Of a stretch of DNA of 64,000 bases, positions 23,831 to 32,023 are shown in pieces; the first letter of the stretch is position 1; each line of letters begins with the position of its first letter. A program made the translations under genes and the position numbers. The DNA is taken from assembly GCF_011059185.1 (NCBI RefSeq), contig NZ_JAALFE010000016.1, forward strand, positions 1-64,000, read 5' to 3'. The DNA comes from Paragemmobacter kunshanensis. Lineage in GTDB: Bacteria > Pseudomonadota > Alphaproteobacteria > Rhodobacterales > Rhodobacteraceae. Under the pieces are notes generated by a model. The model saw only the letters and a program-made list of their open reading frames with translations. It was not told where the DNA came from and ran no database searches.

Positions 23831-23850
23831 TTCCTCCCTCTCTGCCCGCG

Positions 23851-24063
23851 CTACCGCTTCCTGTCGTCCAGTTCCGAATTGAACAGGCGCAGGCGATGGG
23901 TAAGGTTCTCCCTGTCCATCACGCTGTCGAAATTCTCGAACAGGAAGGACAGCGCCTCGCCCTCGTCCAGCCCGGCCTCCTGCGCGAATCGCTTCAGCTT
24001 GCGATAGCCGTCCTCGGTCATGGCGACCGGGAAGCGGCGGGTCAGGCGAAAGCGTTTTGGCAT
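23851..24063 (-). CDS. Conserved small hypothetical protein (70 aa)
   Basis: A 70-aa, charged, helix-rich protein: MPKRFRLTRRFPVAMTEDGY, then RKLKRFAQEAGLDEGEALSFL and LRLFNSELDDRKR at the end. An AGGAGG ribosome site lies 6 nt before the ATG, so it is very likely translated. The N-terminal strand followed by two helices is reminiscent of ribbon-helix-helix proteins, but no family is certain. It lies between the acyl-CoA dehydrogenase and the GST-fadA operon, all on the minus strand, with a long hairpin just upstream (24089-24125). Confidence 0.7.
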   Translation of the reverse strand: MPKRFRLTRRFPVAMTEDGYRKLKRFAQEAGLDEGEALSFLFENFDSVMDRENLTHRLRLFNSELDDRKR

Positions 24064-24088
24064 CAGGGCCTCCTGTGGTCGGTTGTCT

Positions 24089-24125
24089 CGGGGGCGGAAT
24101 TTTCGCAGAAAATTCGTAGCCCCCG
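24089..24125. repeat. Two-part hairpin with GAATTTTC-GCA-GAAAATTC core
   Basis: The inner stem GAATTTTC (24097-24104) and GAAAATTC (24108-24115) has loop GCA; an outer stem CGGGGGC (24089-24095) and GCCCCCG (24119-24125) closes it. It lies between the acyl-CoA dehydrogenase stop and the 70-aa gene. The same inner palindrome recurs twice at 62578-62684. Confidence 0.85.
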
Positions 24126-24129
24126 AACC

Positions 24130-25908
24130 TTAGAACGCCTCCGCCCGCAGCGCCATCACCGGCTCCGCCCCGCTTTCGATCCGCGCCAGATGCATCGCGC
24201 AGGCGGGCAGCTGGCGGGCCATGTAATAGCGGCCCGTGGCGATCTTGGCCTCGTAGAAATCGCGGTCCGCCGCGCCCGCATCCAGCGCGGCATGGGCGGC
24301 CTTGGCCATCTTCGCCCACATCAGCCCAAGGCAGACATGCCCCATCAGATGCATGAAATCATAGCTGCCCGACAGCGCGGCATTGGGGTTCTTCATGCCG
24401 TTCTGCATGAAATACATCCCCGCCCCCTGCAGCGCCTTCGATGCCCCTTTCAGCGGATCGAGGAACCCGGCCTTCAGCCGCTCATCCCCTTCATTCTCCT
24501 TCAGGAAGCCTTTCACCAGATCGAAGAAAGCCATCACATGCTTGCCGCCATCCGCCGCCAGCTTGCGCGCCACCAGATCCAGCGCCTGGATCCCGTTGGC
24601 GCCTTCGTAGATCATGGCGATCCTGGCATCGCGGGCGAATTGGGACATCCCCCATTCCTCGATATAGCCATGCCCGCCATAAACCTGCTGCGCCGCCACG
24701 GCCACGTCAAAGCCCTTGTCGGTCTGGAACCCCTTGATCACCGGGGTCAGCAGGGAAATCAGCCCCTCGGCCCCCGCATCGCCGTTGCGATGCGCCCGGT
24801 CAATCAGCGAGGCACCCCAGAAGGTGAAGGCCCGCGCGCCTTCGACGAAACTCTTCTGATCCATCAGGTTGCGGCGGATATCGGGATGCACGATCAGCGG
24901 ATCGGCGGGGCCTTCGGGGTTCTTCACCCCCGTCACGTCGCGGCCCTGAAGCCGGTCCTTGGCATAGGCCAGCGCGTTCTGATAGGCGGCCTCGGCCACG
25001 GCATAGCCCTGCACACCCACGCCGATCCGCGCCTCGTTCATCATGGTGAACATGGCGCGCATGCCCTTGTGCAGATCGCCCAGCAGCCAGCCGGTCGCGC
25101 CGTCATAGTTCATCACGCAGGTGGCATTGCCATGGATGCCCATCTTCTCTTCGATCTTGCCGACCGACAGCGCGTTGCGCTGCCCCAGAGACCCGTCGGC
25201 ATTCACCAGAAACTTCGGCACGATGAAGAGAGAGATGCCCTTCGTCCCCTCGCCACCCCCCGGCGCCTTGGCCAGAACGAGGTGGATGATGTTCTCGGCC
25301 ATGTCATGTTCGCCCGCCGAGATGAAGATCTTCTGCCCGGTGATGCGATAGCTGCCATCCGCCTGCGGTTCGGCCCTGGTGCGCATCAGGCCCAGATCGG
25401 TGCCGCAATGCGGCTCGGTCAGGTTCATGGTGCCGGTCCACTGGCAGGAGACCATCTTGGGCAGATAGGTCGCCTTCTGCTCCTCCGTGCCATGGGCATG
25501 GATCGCCGAATAGGCGCCATGCGTCAGGCCCTGATACATGTTCAGCGCCATATTGGCCGCGACGAAGATCTCGCCCACCGCCGTGCCCATCACATAGGGC
25601 AGGCCCTGCCCGCCATAATCCGGGTCGCAATCCAGCGCGGTCCAGCCGCCTTCCTTCAGCTTCTCGAAGGCGTCCTTGAAGCCGCTCGGCGTGCGCACCA
25701 CGCCATTCTCCAGCCGGCAGCCTTCGCGATCGCCCACGGCGTTCAGCGGGGCCAGCACGTCAGAGGCGAGCTTGCCCGCCTCTTCCAGAACGGCGGCGGT
25801 AAAGCCCGCATCCAGATCGGCATAGCCGGGAATGTCGGATGCGGTGATGTTCAGCACGTCATGCAGCACGAACTGCATGTCCTTCACGGGGGCGGCATAG
25901 CTGGGCAT
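24130..25908 (-). CDS. Acyl-CoA dehydrogenase (DmdC/AcdA-like long form)
   Basis: A 592-aa FAD-dependent dehydrogenase of the long acyl-CoA dehydrogenase group with a C-terminal extension. Visible are the flavin/substrate signature [20 protein letters not shown], the region [20 protein letters not shown] and the catalytic-base region [16 protein letters not shown]. The length and extra C-terminal domain match DmdC (methylmercaptopropionyl-CoA dehydrogenase) and relatives in Rhodobacterales. Other DMSP genes are absent here, so a general medium or branched acyl-CoA role is equally likely. It is directly downstream of a MerR gene and a LiuR-like operator, which suggests substrate-inducible expression. 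Confidence 0.88.
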   Translation of the reverse strand: MPSYAAPVKDMQFVLHDVLNITASDIPGYADLDAGFTAAVLEEAGKLASDVLAPLNAVGDREGCRLENGVVRTPSGFKDAFEKLKEGGWTALDCDPDYGGQGLPYVMGTAVGEIFVAANMALNMYQGLTHGAYSAIHAHGTEEQKATYLPKMVSCQWTGTMNLTEPHCGTDLGLMRTRAEPQADGSYRITGQKIFISAGEHDMAENIIHLVLAKAPGGGEGTKGISLFIVPKFLVNADGSLGQRNALSVGKIEEKMGIHGNATCVMNYDGATGWLLGDLHKGMRAMFTMMNEARIGVGVQGYAVAEAAYQNALAYAKDRLQGRDVTGVKNPEGPADPLIVHPDIRRNLMDQKSFVEGARAFTFWGASLIDRAHRNGDAGAEGLISLLTPVIKGFQTDKGFDVAVAAQQVYGGHGYIEEWGMSQFARDARIAMIYEGANGIQALDLVARKLAADGGKHVMAFFDLVKGFLKENEGDERLKAGFLDPLKGASKALQGAGMYFMQNGMKNPNAALSGSYDFMHLMGHVCLGLMWAKMAKAAHAALDAGAADRDFYEAKIATGRYYMARQLPACAMHLARIESGAEPVMALRAEAF

Positions 25909-25923
25909 CGTCTTTCTCTCCTC

Positions 25924-26325
25924 CTATTCGGCGGCCTTGCGGAAGGCGGCAAGCACGCCCTCACCCCAGGCCATCTGTTCCTTCAGATCCGCGATCGCCT
26001 CATCCAGTTCGGCGCGCTGCCGCTCCATCTGCGCCAGCCGTTCGGCCGCCACCTCATAGGTGCGGCGCAATTGCGCCTCCTGCTGGCGACCCTCGCGGTC
26101 ATACATGTCGAGAAGCTGGCGGATATCCTCCAGCGAGAAGCCGAACCGCTTGCCGCGCAGGATCAGCTTCAGCCGCGCGCGGTCGCGATAGGTGTAGAAC
26201 CGCGCCGTGCCGCGCCGGATCGGCGACAGAAGTTCCTTGGCCTCATAGAACCGCAGCGTGCGCGGCGTCACCTCGAAGGTGTCGCACATGTCGCGGATCG
26301 TCAGCAGATCTTCCTTGGTGGTCAT
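25924..26325 (-). CDS. MerR-family transcriptional regulator (LiuR-like), proximal copy
   Basis: A 133-aa regulator. The winged HTH is at the N-terminus (LLTIRDMCDTFEVTPRTLRF, then YEAKELLSPIRRG), followed by LILRGKRFGFSLEDIRQLL and a long coiled-coil dimerisation helix (LAQMERQRAELDEAIADLKE). It lacks the Cys residues of metal-sensing MerR proteins, fitting the LiuR/acyl-CoA-sensing branch that controls fatty-acid and branched-chain degradation. The gene is followed at once by the acyl-CoA dehydrogenase gene. A palindromic operator candidate lies 75 bp upstream (26401-26416), so autoregulation is likely. ATG 26325 is preferred over 26352. Confidence 0.85.
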   Translation of the reverse strand: MTTKEDLLTIRDMCDTFEVTPRTLRFYEAKELLSPIRRGTARFYTYRDRARLKLILRGKRFGFSLEDIRQLLDMYDREGRQQEAQLRRTYEVAAERLAQMERQRAELDEAIADLKEQMAWGEGVLAAFRKAAE

Positions 26326-26400
26326 CGGGGCAACTCGTCTGGCAGCTTGCATCAGGTCACAGCATGACTCTGACGCCTTTCCCGAAGCTTACCAGACAAG

Positions 26401-26416
26401 TTGACGTGAACGTAAA
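26401..26416 (-). promoter_or_regulatory. LiuR-like operator upstream of merR-acyl-CoA dehydrogenase
   Basis: TTGACGTGAACGTAAA is a near-perfect palindrome (TTkACGT-2-ACGTAAA) that matches the general LiuR box pattern TTTACGT-N2-ACGTAAA. Overlapping ACGTAA repeats continue to 26424. It sits between the two merR genes, in the promoter region of the proximal one. Confidence 0.6.
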
Positions 26417-26463
26417 CGTAACGTGGCGTCACGGCGCGGGTGACGTGAAGTTCGCTTGCGGGA

Positions 26464-26847
26464 TCACGCCTCGGGCAGTTTCGACAACTCCTCGACCGCC
26501 GTTTCGCGCAGGGCGCGCAGGTCGGCGATGGAAAGCTGCAACTCCTCGACCTGGCCATTCAGCGCGGCAAGCTGGCGGTCGGCCATCTGCAGCCAGGCCT
26601 CAAGCTGGCTGCGCGTGCCCTTCTGGCGATAGATCAGCAGCCATTGGCGGATCTCTTCCAGCGAAAAGCCGAAGCGCCGCCCGCGCAGGATCAGTGTCAT
26701 CCGCGCCACCTCGCGCGGGCCATAGAACCGGGCGCGGCCTTCCTTTTCGGGCTGCAAGAGTTCGATATATTCGTAATAGCGCAGCGTTCGCGGCGTCACG
26801 TCGAACTTCGCGCACATCTCCTTGAAGCTGAGGCGGGTTTCGGACAT
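26464..26847 (-). CDS. MerR-family transcriptional regulator (LiuR-like), distal copy
   Basis: A 127-aa regulator closely related to the one at 25924-26325. Its HTH reads LSFKEMCAKFDVTPRTLRYY EYIELLQ, followed by LILRGRRFGFSLEEIRQWLL and a coiled coil (LAALNGQVEELQLSIADLRA). ATG 26847 has a GGAGAG site; upstream in-frame codons look random. The two paralogues lie in tandem, so they could bind the same or related operators with different acyl-CoA ligands, or form heterodimers; both are inference. It is divergent from the thioesterase genes. Confidence 0.83.
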   Translation of the reverse strand: MSETRLSFKEMCAKFDVTPRTLRYYEYIELLQPEKEGRARFYGPREVARMTLILRGRRFGFSLEEIRQWLLIYRQKGTRSQLEAWLQMADRQLAALNGQVEELQLSIADLRALRETAVEELSKLPEA

Positions 26848-26922
26848 CGGCACTCTCCTGACGGGGGCAGCATAGGCGCGCGGCAGGCAGCGCGCAATCG
26901 GCGCATGACGGCGGGGCAGGGG

Positions 26923-26951
26923 TTGCACATCACGGCGGCCGCGCGATTAAT
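26923..26951 (+). promoter_or_regulatory. Probable sigma-70 promoter of the thioesterase pair
   Basis: TTGCAC (26923-26928) and ATTAAT (26946-26951) are spaced by 17 bp and lie 22 bp before the ATG of the first PaaI gene. Confidence 0.45.
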
Positions 26952-26972
26952 GGGTGCGAAAGGGATTTGGCA

Positions 26973-27419
26973 ATGACCGACGTTACGGCACAGGATGTCA
27001 CGGCACTGGCGCGGCGCTTCATCGAGGCGATCCCCCATTCCCGCGCTCTGGGGATGCATCTTGAATCGCTGGGTGCGGGGCGGGTGGTGATGACCATGCC
27101 CTATGACCTGCGCTTTGTCGGCGATCCGGCGACGGGCGTGCTGCATGGGGGCGCGGTCTCGGCCTTGATGGATACGGCCAGCGGGGCGGCGGTGATGTGC
27201 CATCCGGCCGCGCCCGCCTCGACCGCGACGCTGGACCTGCGGATCGACTATTTCCGCGCCGCCACCCCGGGCCAGACGATCACCGCCCGCGCCGAATGCT
27301 ATCACGTGACCCGCTCTGTCGCCTTTGTCCGCGTCACGGCGACGGATGAGGATGAAAGCCGCCCCGTGGCGGCGGCGACGGGGGCCTTCACGCTTGACCG
27401 GCCCAAGGGGGCGAAATGA
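26973..27419 (+). CDS. PaaI-family hotdog-fold thioesterase (first of two)
   Basis: A 148-aa hotdog-fold protein. The family core is GVLHGGAVSALMDTASGAAV (HGG motif with the catalytic Asp on the central helix), then LDLRIDYFRAATPGQTITAR. PaaI proteins hydrolyse aromatic or acyl-CoA thioesters to rescue CoA. ATG 26973 is chosen over a TTG six bases upstream. It overlaps the second thioesterase by 4 bp (ATGA) and is divergent from the distal merR. The position beside beta-oxidation genes fits acyl-CoA turnover. Confidence 0.87.
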   Translation: MTDVTAQDVTALARRFIEAIPHSRALGMHLESLGAGRVVMTMPYDLRFVGDPATGVLHGGAVSALMDTASGAAVMCHPAAPASTATLDLRIDYFRAATPGQTITARAECYHVTRSVAFVRVTATDEDESRPVAAATGAFTLDRPKGAK

Positions 27420-27934
27420 CCCGTGCGAAACCCGAACCCGTCCAGGTGGTCAAGCAGCGCCGCGACGCCGCGCTGCGGGCGCTACTGTCGGGCGTGCCCT
27501 ATATCCAGTATCTCGGCATCCAGTTCGACCGGCGCGGCGATGAGCTGACGGCGATCCTGCCCTTTGACGAAAAGCTGATCGGCAATCCGGCCCTGCCCGC
27601 CCTGCATGGCGGGGTGACGGCGGCCTTTCTGGAAGTGGCGGCGATCATCGAATTGTCATGGTCGATCCTGTGGGAAGAGATGGAGGCCGGCAAGATCGAC
27701 CCCGCCGCCATCGCGGGCATGCCCCTGCGCCTGCCCAAGACCATTGATTTCACGGTGGATTACCTGCGCACGGGCCTGCCCCGCGATGCCTATGCCCGCG
27801 CCCGCGTCAACCGCTCGGGCCGCCGCTATGCCTCTGTCCATGTCGAGGCATGGCAGGACAACCGCGCCCGGCTTTTCGCGCAAGGCACGGGGCATTTCCT
27901 GATGCCCCCCGCCCCCGGCGAACCGGCCGAGTGA
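27416..27934 (+). CDS. PaaI-family hotdog-fold thioesterase (second of two)
   Basis: A 172-aa paralogue of the preceding gene, with the hotdog helix ALHGGVTAAFLEVAAIIELS and the strand FTVDYLRTGLPRDAYARARV. Here the central helix carries a Glu (FLEVAA) where the first copy has Asp (LMDTAS), so the two may differ in substrate or act as a heteromer, as seen in some paired hotdog enzymes. It is translationally coupled to the first copy. Only 16 bp separate its stop from the convergent LysR gene. Confidence 0.85.
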   Translation: MTRAKPEPVQVVKQRRDAALRALLSGVPYIQYLGIQFDRRGDELTAILPFDEKLIGNPALPALHGGVTAAFLEVAAIIELSWSILWEEMEAGKIDPAAIAGMPLRLPKTIDFTVDYLRTGLPRDAYARARVNRSGRRYASVHVEAWQDNRARLFAQGTGHFLMPPAPGEPAE

Positions 27935-27950
27935 TCCGCGCGGCCCACGC

Positions 27951-28853
27951 TCAGGCAATCGGCTCCAGCCCCAGCCGCCCGGCCTGCAACCGCGCATCCG
28001 CCGCGAACTGCCGCAGGAAAAGCTGCGCCACCGGGCTGGGAATGCGCCCGATGCGCCAGTGGATGCTGACCCGGCGCATGCAGGCCGGATCGGCCAGCGC
28101 GCGCGCCGTCAGGCTGGCGGGCAGGTTCACCGTGGCCAGCGCGGGCAGCAGCGTCACCCCCATCCCCGCCTGCACCATCGCCAGCAGCGAGGCGACATTG
28201 CGCACCGAAAACCGCGCCCCCAGCGCCAGCCGCTGAAACCCGGGCGAGGCAAGGCCGCGCGCGGCTTCGTTCAGGATCAGCGCCTCGCCCTCCAGATCGG
28301 CCCAGTCGGGCATCCGGGCCTGCGTCGCAAGGCGGCTGTCGCTGCGGCAGACAAGGCGAAAGGGATCGCGGAAGATCGGATCGCTGGCCAGCCCCGGCAG
28401 ATCGGGCGGCAGCCCGGCAATGCCCAGATCCACCTGCCCCGTCTCCAGCAGATGCCGCACATCCGTGCTGTCGGTATCCACCAGATCAATGTCCAGATCG
28501 GGCCGCGTGGCGATGAAATCCTGCAGAAAGCCCGGCAGCAGCATCGTCGCCACCGACGGGACCGAGGCGATGCGCAACCGCCCGCTGCGCGCCTTCGACT
28601 GCGCCTCGATCCGCTCCATCGCGCGGTCATAGTCGCGCAGCAGGATCACCGACTGGTCGTAAAGGAACCGCCCCATATCCGTCAGGCTGGATTTGCGGTC
28701 GGTCTCGAACAGGGGGCAGCCCAGCCGCTCTTCGATCTGTTTCAGCGTCATCGACAGCGCCGAAGGCGTGCGGAACAGCCGGTCCGAGGCATCCTTGATA
28801 TTGCCGTGATCGGCCACCTCGACAAAGGCGCGCAGGGCTTCGAGTCGCAGCAT
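27951..28853 (-). CDS. LysR-family transcriptional regulator
   Basis: A 300-aa regulator: N-terminal winged HTH (LEALRAFVEVADHGNIKDAS, then LSMTLKQIEERLGCPLFE) and a periplasmic-binding-like effector domain (LRIASVPSVATMLLPGFLQD; DLGIAGLPPD). It is divergent from the LDH2-family gene with about 100 bp between starts, the typical LysR arrangement. An AGTTCA/TGAACT inverted repeat in that gap is a good operator candidate. It therefore probably controls the oxidoreductase and the betaine-type transport and degradation operon behind it. Confidence 0.9.
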   Translation of the reverse strand: MLRLEALRAFVEVADHGNIKDASDRLFRTPSALSMTLKQIEERLGCPLFETDRKSSLTDMGRFLYDQSVILLRDYDRAMERIEAQSKARSGRLRIASVPSVATMLLPGFLQDFIATRPDLDIDLVDTDSTDVRHLLETGQVDLGIAGLPPDLPGLASDPIFRDPFRLVCRSDSRLATQARMPDWADLEGEALILNEAARGLASPGFQRLALGARFSVRNVASLLAMVQAGMGVTLLPALATVNLPASLTARALADPACMRRVSIHWRIGRIPSPVAQLFLRQFAADARLQAGRLGLEPIA

Positions 28854-28869
28854 GGTTCAGTCCCGTTGA

Positions 28870-28898
28870 AGTTCACGCAAGAAGTACTGTGTTGAACT
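28870..28898. promoter_or_regulatory. Candidate LysR operator between divergent genes
   Basis: AGTTCA (28870-28875) and TGAACT (28893-28898) form an inverted repeat with a 17-bp spacer in the 100-bp gap between the LysR gene and the LDH2 gene. Confidence 0.45.
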
Positions 28899-28950
28899 GA
28901 AGCCCGCAATCGTGACCCTGCCCCTGATCGCGAAAAGAGGGGACGGGCCG

Positions 28951-29949
28951 ATGCGGATGACACTGGATGAGGTAGAGGCGCTGGCGCTGGCCCGCCTGCG
29001 CGCGGCGGGGGCATCCGACATGCAGGCGGGGCCGGTGGCGCGGTCGATCCGCGCGGCAGAACGCGATGGCGTGCGGTCGCATGGGCTGATGTATCTGCCG
29101 GTCTATGCCGATCATCTGACCTGCGGCAAGGTGGACGGGCAGGCCCGTCCCGCCCTGTCGCAGCCCCGCGCCGGGGCGGTGGTGGTGGATGCGGCCCATG
29201 GCTTTGCCCATCCGGCCATCGACGCGGGCCTGCCCGCCCTGATCGCCGCCGCCCGCACCTGCGGGATCGCGGCGCTGACGCTGCGCCGGTCCTACAATTG
29301 CGGCATCCTTGGCCATCACGCCGAAGCCATCGCCGGGGCGGGGCTGATCGGGCTTTGCTTCACCCATGCGCCCGCCTCCATCGCGCCCCCGGGGGGGCGG
29401 GTGCCGGTGATCGGCACCAACCCCCTTGCGCTGGCCCTTCCCGATGGCGCGGGCGGCGCGCGTTTCGTGCTGGATCAATCGGCCAGCGTCGTGGCGAAAT
29501 CCGAGGTGATGCTGCGCGCCCGCCGGGGCGAGGCGATCCCCGAGGGCTGGGCGCTGGATGACCAGGGCCGCCCGACCACCGATCCCGAGGCCGCGCTGAA
29601 AGGCTCCATGCTGCCCGCGGGCGGGGCCAAGGGCTTTGGCGCGGGGCTATTGGTCGAGGTGCTGGCCTCCGCCCTGTCGGGCGCGGTGGCCAGCCGCGAC
29701 GCCAGCCCCTTTTCCGGCCCCGCGGGCGGGCCGCCCGGCACCGGGCAATGCTTCATCGCCATCGACCCGGCGGCCTTTGCCCCGGGCTTTGCCGAACGCA
29801 TCGCGGCCCTTGCCGGGGCCATCGAAGGCCAGCCCGGCGCGCGCCTGCCCGGCAGCCGCCGCATCGCCGCACGGGCAAGGATCGAGGCAGAGGGAACCCT
29901 GATCGACGACGATCTGGCCCGGCGCCTGGGCCTCGCGACGGGCAGTTAA
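28951..29949 (+). CDS. LDH2/MDH2-family NAD(P)-dependent oxidoreductase
   Basis: A 332-aa enzyme of the Ldh family (malate/L-lactate/ureidoglycolate dehydrogenase and pyrroline-2-carboxylate reductase superfamily). The conserved AERDGVRSHGLMYLP carries the catalytic His region; AAHGFAHPAI, IGTNPLALALPDG and LPAGGAKGFGAGLLVEVLA mark the nucleotide fold. The start at 28951 follows a GAGGGGAC site. Related enzymes act on 2-hydroxyacids or on cyclic imines such as 1-pyrroline-2-carboxylate. Next to a betaine-type transporter and a KGSADH-like aldehyde dehydrogenase, a cyclic imino-acid substrate is attractive but unproven. It is the first gene downstream of the LysR-controlled promoter. Confidence 0.88.
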   Translation: MRMTLDEVEALALARLRAAGASDMQAGPVARSIRAAERDGVRSHGLMYLPVYADHLTCGKVDGQARPALSQPRAGAVVVDAAHGFAHPAIDAGLPALIAAARTCGIAALTLRRSYNCGILGHHAEAIAGAGLIGLCFTHAPASIAPPGGRVPVIGTNPLALALPDGAGGARFVLDQSASVVAKSEVMLRARRGEAIPEGWALDDQGRPTTDPEAALKGSMLPAGGAKGFGAGLLVEVLASALSGAVASRDASPFSGPAGGPPGTGQCFIAIDPAAFAPGFAERIAALAGAIEGQPGARLPGSRRIAARARIEAEGTLIDDDLARRLGLATGS

Positions 29950-29996
29950 GAAAAACTGAAATCAATCTCATCCGTTATCGTTTGATTGAAGCGACG

Positions 29997-30030
29997 CCCG
30001 GCCCGAGACTGCTGTCCAGAACGGGCCGGG
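29997..30030 (+). repeat. Strong hairpin between the LDH2 gene and the ABC operon
   Basis: CCCGGCCCG (29997-30005) pairs with CGGGCCGGG (30022-30030) around a 16-nt loop. No U-run follows, so it may protect or attenuate the transcript rather than end it. A second inverted repeat, TCAATC/GATTGA, is just upstream (29962-29989). Confidence 0.6.
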
Positions 30031-30064
30031 GCCGAACCCCGCCCCCTGTCAGGAGAGGTTCACG

Positions 30065-31087
30065 ATGACACAGACCCCCCGCCTTCCCACCCCCCGCCTT
30101 GCCGCACTTGCCGCCCTTGCCCTTGCGGGCATGGCGCAGGCCCAGCCCGCCGCCGCGCAGGATTGCGGCAGCGCCGGCACCATCACCGTGGCCGAGATGA
30201 CCTGGCTTTCCGCCGCCACCTTGGCCCATGTCGCGCAAAAGATCATGGAAGCAGGCTATGGCTGCGACGCGCAGCTTGTGCCGGGCGATACCGTGCCCAC
30301 GGCCACCTCGATGCTGACCCGCTCCACCCCCACCGTCGCGCCGGAGCTTTGGGTGTCCACCGTGCAGGCCCAATGGGACGAGATGCAGGCCAAGGGCAAT
30401 GTCTACAAGGCCTCTGACATCTTCGCCGGTGGCGGGCAGGACGGGCTCTGGGTGCCGGATTACGTGCTGGAACAGAACCCGCAGCTGAAATCCATCGAGG
30501 ATCTGGCCGCCAACTGGCAGATCTTCGAAGATAACCAGAACCCCGGCAAGGGCAGGCTTTACAACGGCCCCCCCGGCTGGGCGAGCGAGGTAATCATCAC
30601 CAACTATTACAAGGCTCTGAAGCTTGAGGATTCGTTCGAGCTGTTCTCGCCGGGATCGGGCGAAAACCTCAAGGCCTCCATCGCGCGGGCCGTGGCGCAG
30701 GGCGCGCCTTGGGTCGGCTATTACTGGGGGCCGTCGGATGTGGTGGGCAAGTTCAAGCTGGTCCGCCTCGGCATGCCCGAAAGCGACCGGGAAAAGTTCA
30801 CCTGCCTGACCGATGCCAATTGCGCCGATCCGCAGGTCACCGGCTGGGCCGCGGGCGAGGTGGCGGTCGCCGTCGTGTCGGACCTGAAGGATCAGGCCCC
30901 CGCCGTGGCCGATTTCCTGTCGAAGATGCAGGTCCCGAATGACGAGATCAGCACCGTGCTGGCCTGGGGCGATGACAACGGCGCCACCCCCGAAGAGGTG
31001 GCCGTGCATTTCCTGAAGGAATACGATGCGATCTGGGGTGCCTGGGTGCCCGCCGAAGTGGCCGAGAAGGTGAAATCCTCGCTTTGA
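30065..31087 (+). CDS. Betaine/choline-type ABC transporter substrate-binding protein (OpuAC/ProX family)
   Basis: A 340-aa periplasmic protein with a signal peptide (LAALAALALAGMAQA, cleavage near AAAQD) and an OpuAC domain: ITVAEMTWLSAATLAHVAQK at the start, PELWVSTVQAQWDEM and GAPWVGYYWGPSDV later. Trp and Tyr residues in these segments are of the type that build an aromatic cage for quaternary ammonium groups in this family. Start set by GGAGAGGTTC. It is the first gene of an SBP-permease-ATPase operon; a GC-rich hairpin follows its stop. Confidence 0.9.
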   Translation: MTQTPRLPTPRLAALAALALAGMAQAQPAAAQDCGSAGTITVAEMTWLSAATLAHVAQKIMEAGYGCDAQLVPGDTVPTATSMLTRSTPTVAPELWVSTVQAQWDEMQAKGNVYKASDIFAGGGQDGLWVPDYVLEQNPQLKSIEDLAANWQIFEDNQNPGKGRLYNGPPGWASEVIITNYYKALKLEDSFELFSPGSGENLKASIARAVAQGAPWVGYYWGPSDVVGKFKLVRLGMPESDREKFTCLTDANCADPQVTGWAAGEVAVAVVSDLKDQAPAVADFLSKMQVPNDEISTVLAWGDDNGATPEEVAVHFLKEYDAIWGAWVPAEVAEKVKSSL

Positions 31088-31101
31088 TGATGATCGCCGG
31101 T

Positions 31102-31123
31102 CGCCCCCCGATGCCGGGGGGCG
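31102..31123 (+). repeat. Intercistronic hairpin behind the betaine-type binding-protein gene
   Basis: CGCCCCCCG (31102-31110) pairs with CGGGGGGCG (31115-31123) around ATGC. It lies in the 60-bp gap between SBP and permease genes and probably stabilises the upstream SBP message or lets fewer transcripts continue. Confidence 0.7.
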
Positions 31124-31147
31124 GCCTGCCTGACAAGGACCATTCCC

Positions 31148-32023
31148 ATGACATCCGGCTTCCCCGAACTGTGGGACACGCGCGCCTTCGGCCGCGCGCT
31201 GGACGCAGGTTTCAACAGCATCGTCGCCAATTGGGGCGAAACGCTGGAGCTTCTGTTCATGCCCGTGCTGCGCGGCATCACGGGGCTGGAGCGGGGGCTG
31301 CAAACCCTGCCCTGGTGGGTGGTGGTGGCGCTGTTCTGCGCGGCCACATGGGGGGCTGCCCGCCGCTGGCCGCCGGTCGCCGCAGTGGCGCTGCTGCTGG
31401 TGCTGCTGGGCCTTCTGGGTGTCTGGAACGAGGCGATGGCCACGGTCGCGCTGATGCTGGCCGCGACGGTGCTGTCGGTCCTGATCGGCATGCCGCTGGG
31501 CATCGCCATGTCGCGCTCCGACAGGCTGCGCGGCGGGATGCTGCCGGTCCTCGACATCATGCAGACCATGCCGATCTTCGTCTACCTGATCCCCTTCGTC
31601 ATGCTCTTCGGCCCCGGCAAGATCCCGGCGCTGCTCGCCACCATCGTCTTCGCCATCCCGCCGGTGATCCGGCTGACAGACCTTGGCATCCGCCAGGTCG
31701 ATCCCGAAATCGTCGAAGCCTCGCGCGCCTTCGGCGCCTCGCCGCGCCAGCAACTCTGGTCGGTGCAGGTGCCGCTGGCCATGCCCACCATCATGGCGGG
31801 CATCAACCAGACCACGATGATGGCCCTGTCCATGGTGGTGATCGCCTCGATGATCGGGGCGGGCGGCCTTGGCTATCAGGTGCTGCAGGGCATCCAGCGG
31901 CTGGAAGTGTCGCGCGGCCTGATCGCGGGGCTGGGCATCGTGCTGCTGGCGATCATCTTCGATCGCATCGCGCAAAGCTATGGCCGCCGCGTCCAGGCCA
32001 ACCTGCACCGCGAGGGGAAATGA
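31148..32023 (+). CDS. Betaine-type ABC transporter permease (ProW-like)
   Basis: A 291-aa integral membrane protein with about seven hydrophobic segments. The EAA signature is [20 protein letters not shown], and [15 protein letters not shown]-like sequence precedes it. It corresponds to ProW/OpuAB permeases of the glycine betaine/proline family. Its stop overlaps the ATPase start (ATGATG), so the two subunits are coupled. Together with the SBP and ATPase it makes a complete importer. Confidence 0.9.
   Translation: MTSGFPELWDTRAFGRALDAGFNSIVANWGETLELLFMPVLRGITGLERGLQTLPWWVVVALFCAATWGAARRWPPVAAVALLLVLLGLLGVWNEAMATVALMLAATVLSVLIGMPLGIAMSRSDRLRGGMLPVLDIMQTMPIFVYLIPFVMLFGPGKIPALLATIVFAIPPVIRLTDLGIRQVDPEIVEASRAFGASPRQQLWSVQVPLAMPTIMAGINQTTMMALSMVVIASMIGAGGLGYQVLQGIQRLEVSRGLIAGLGIVLLAIIFDRIAQSYGRRVQANLHREGK

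Noticed and set aside
24130-25908. Part of a DMSP demethylation cluster (dmdC)
   Set aside because: The protein resembles DmdC, but no dmdA, dmdB or dmdD gene is nearby, so I keep the general acyl-CoA dehydrogenase call.
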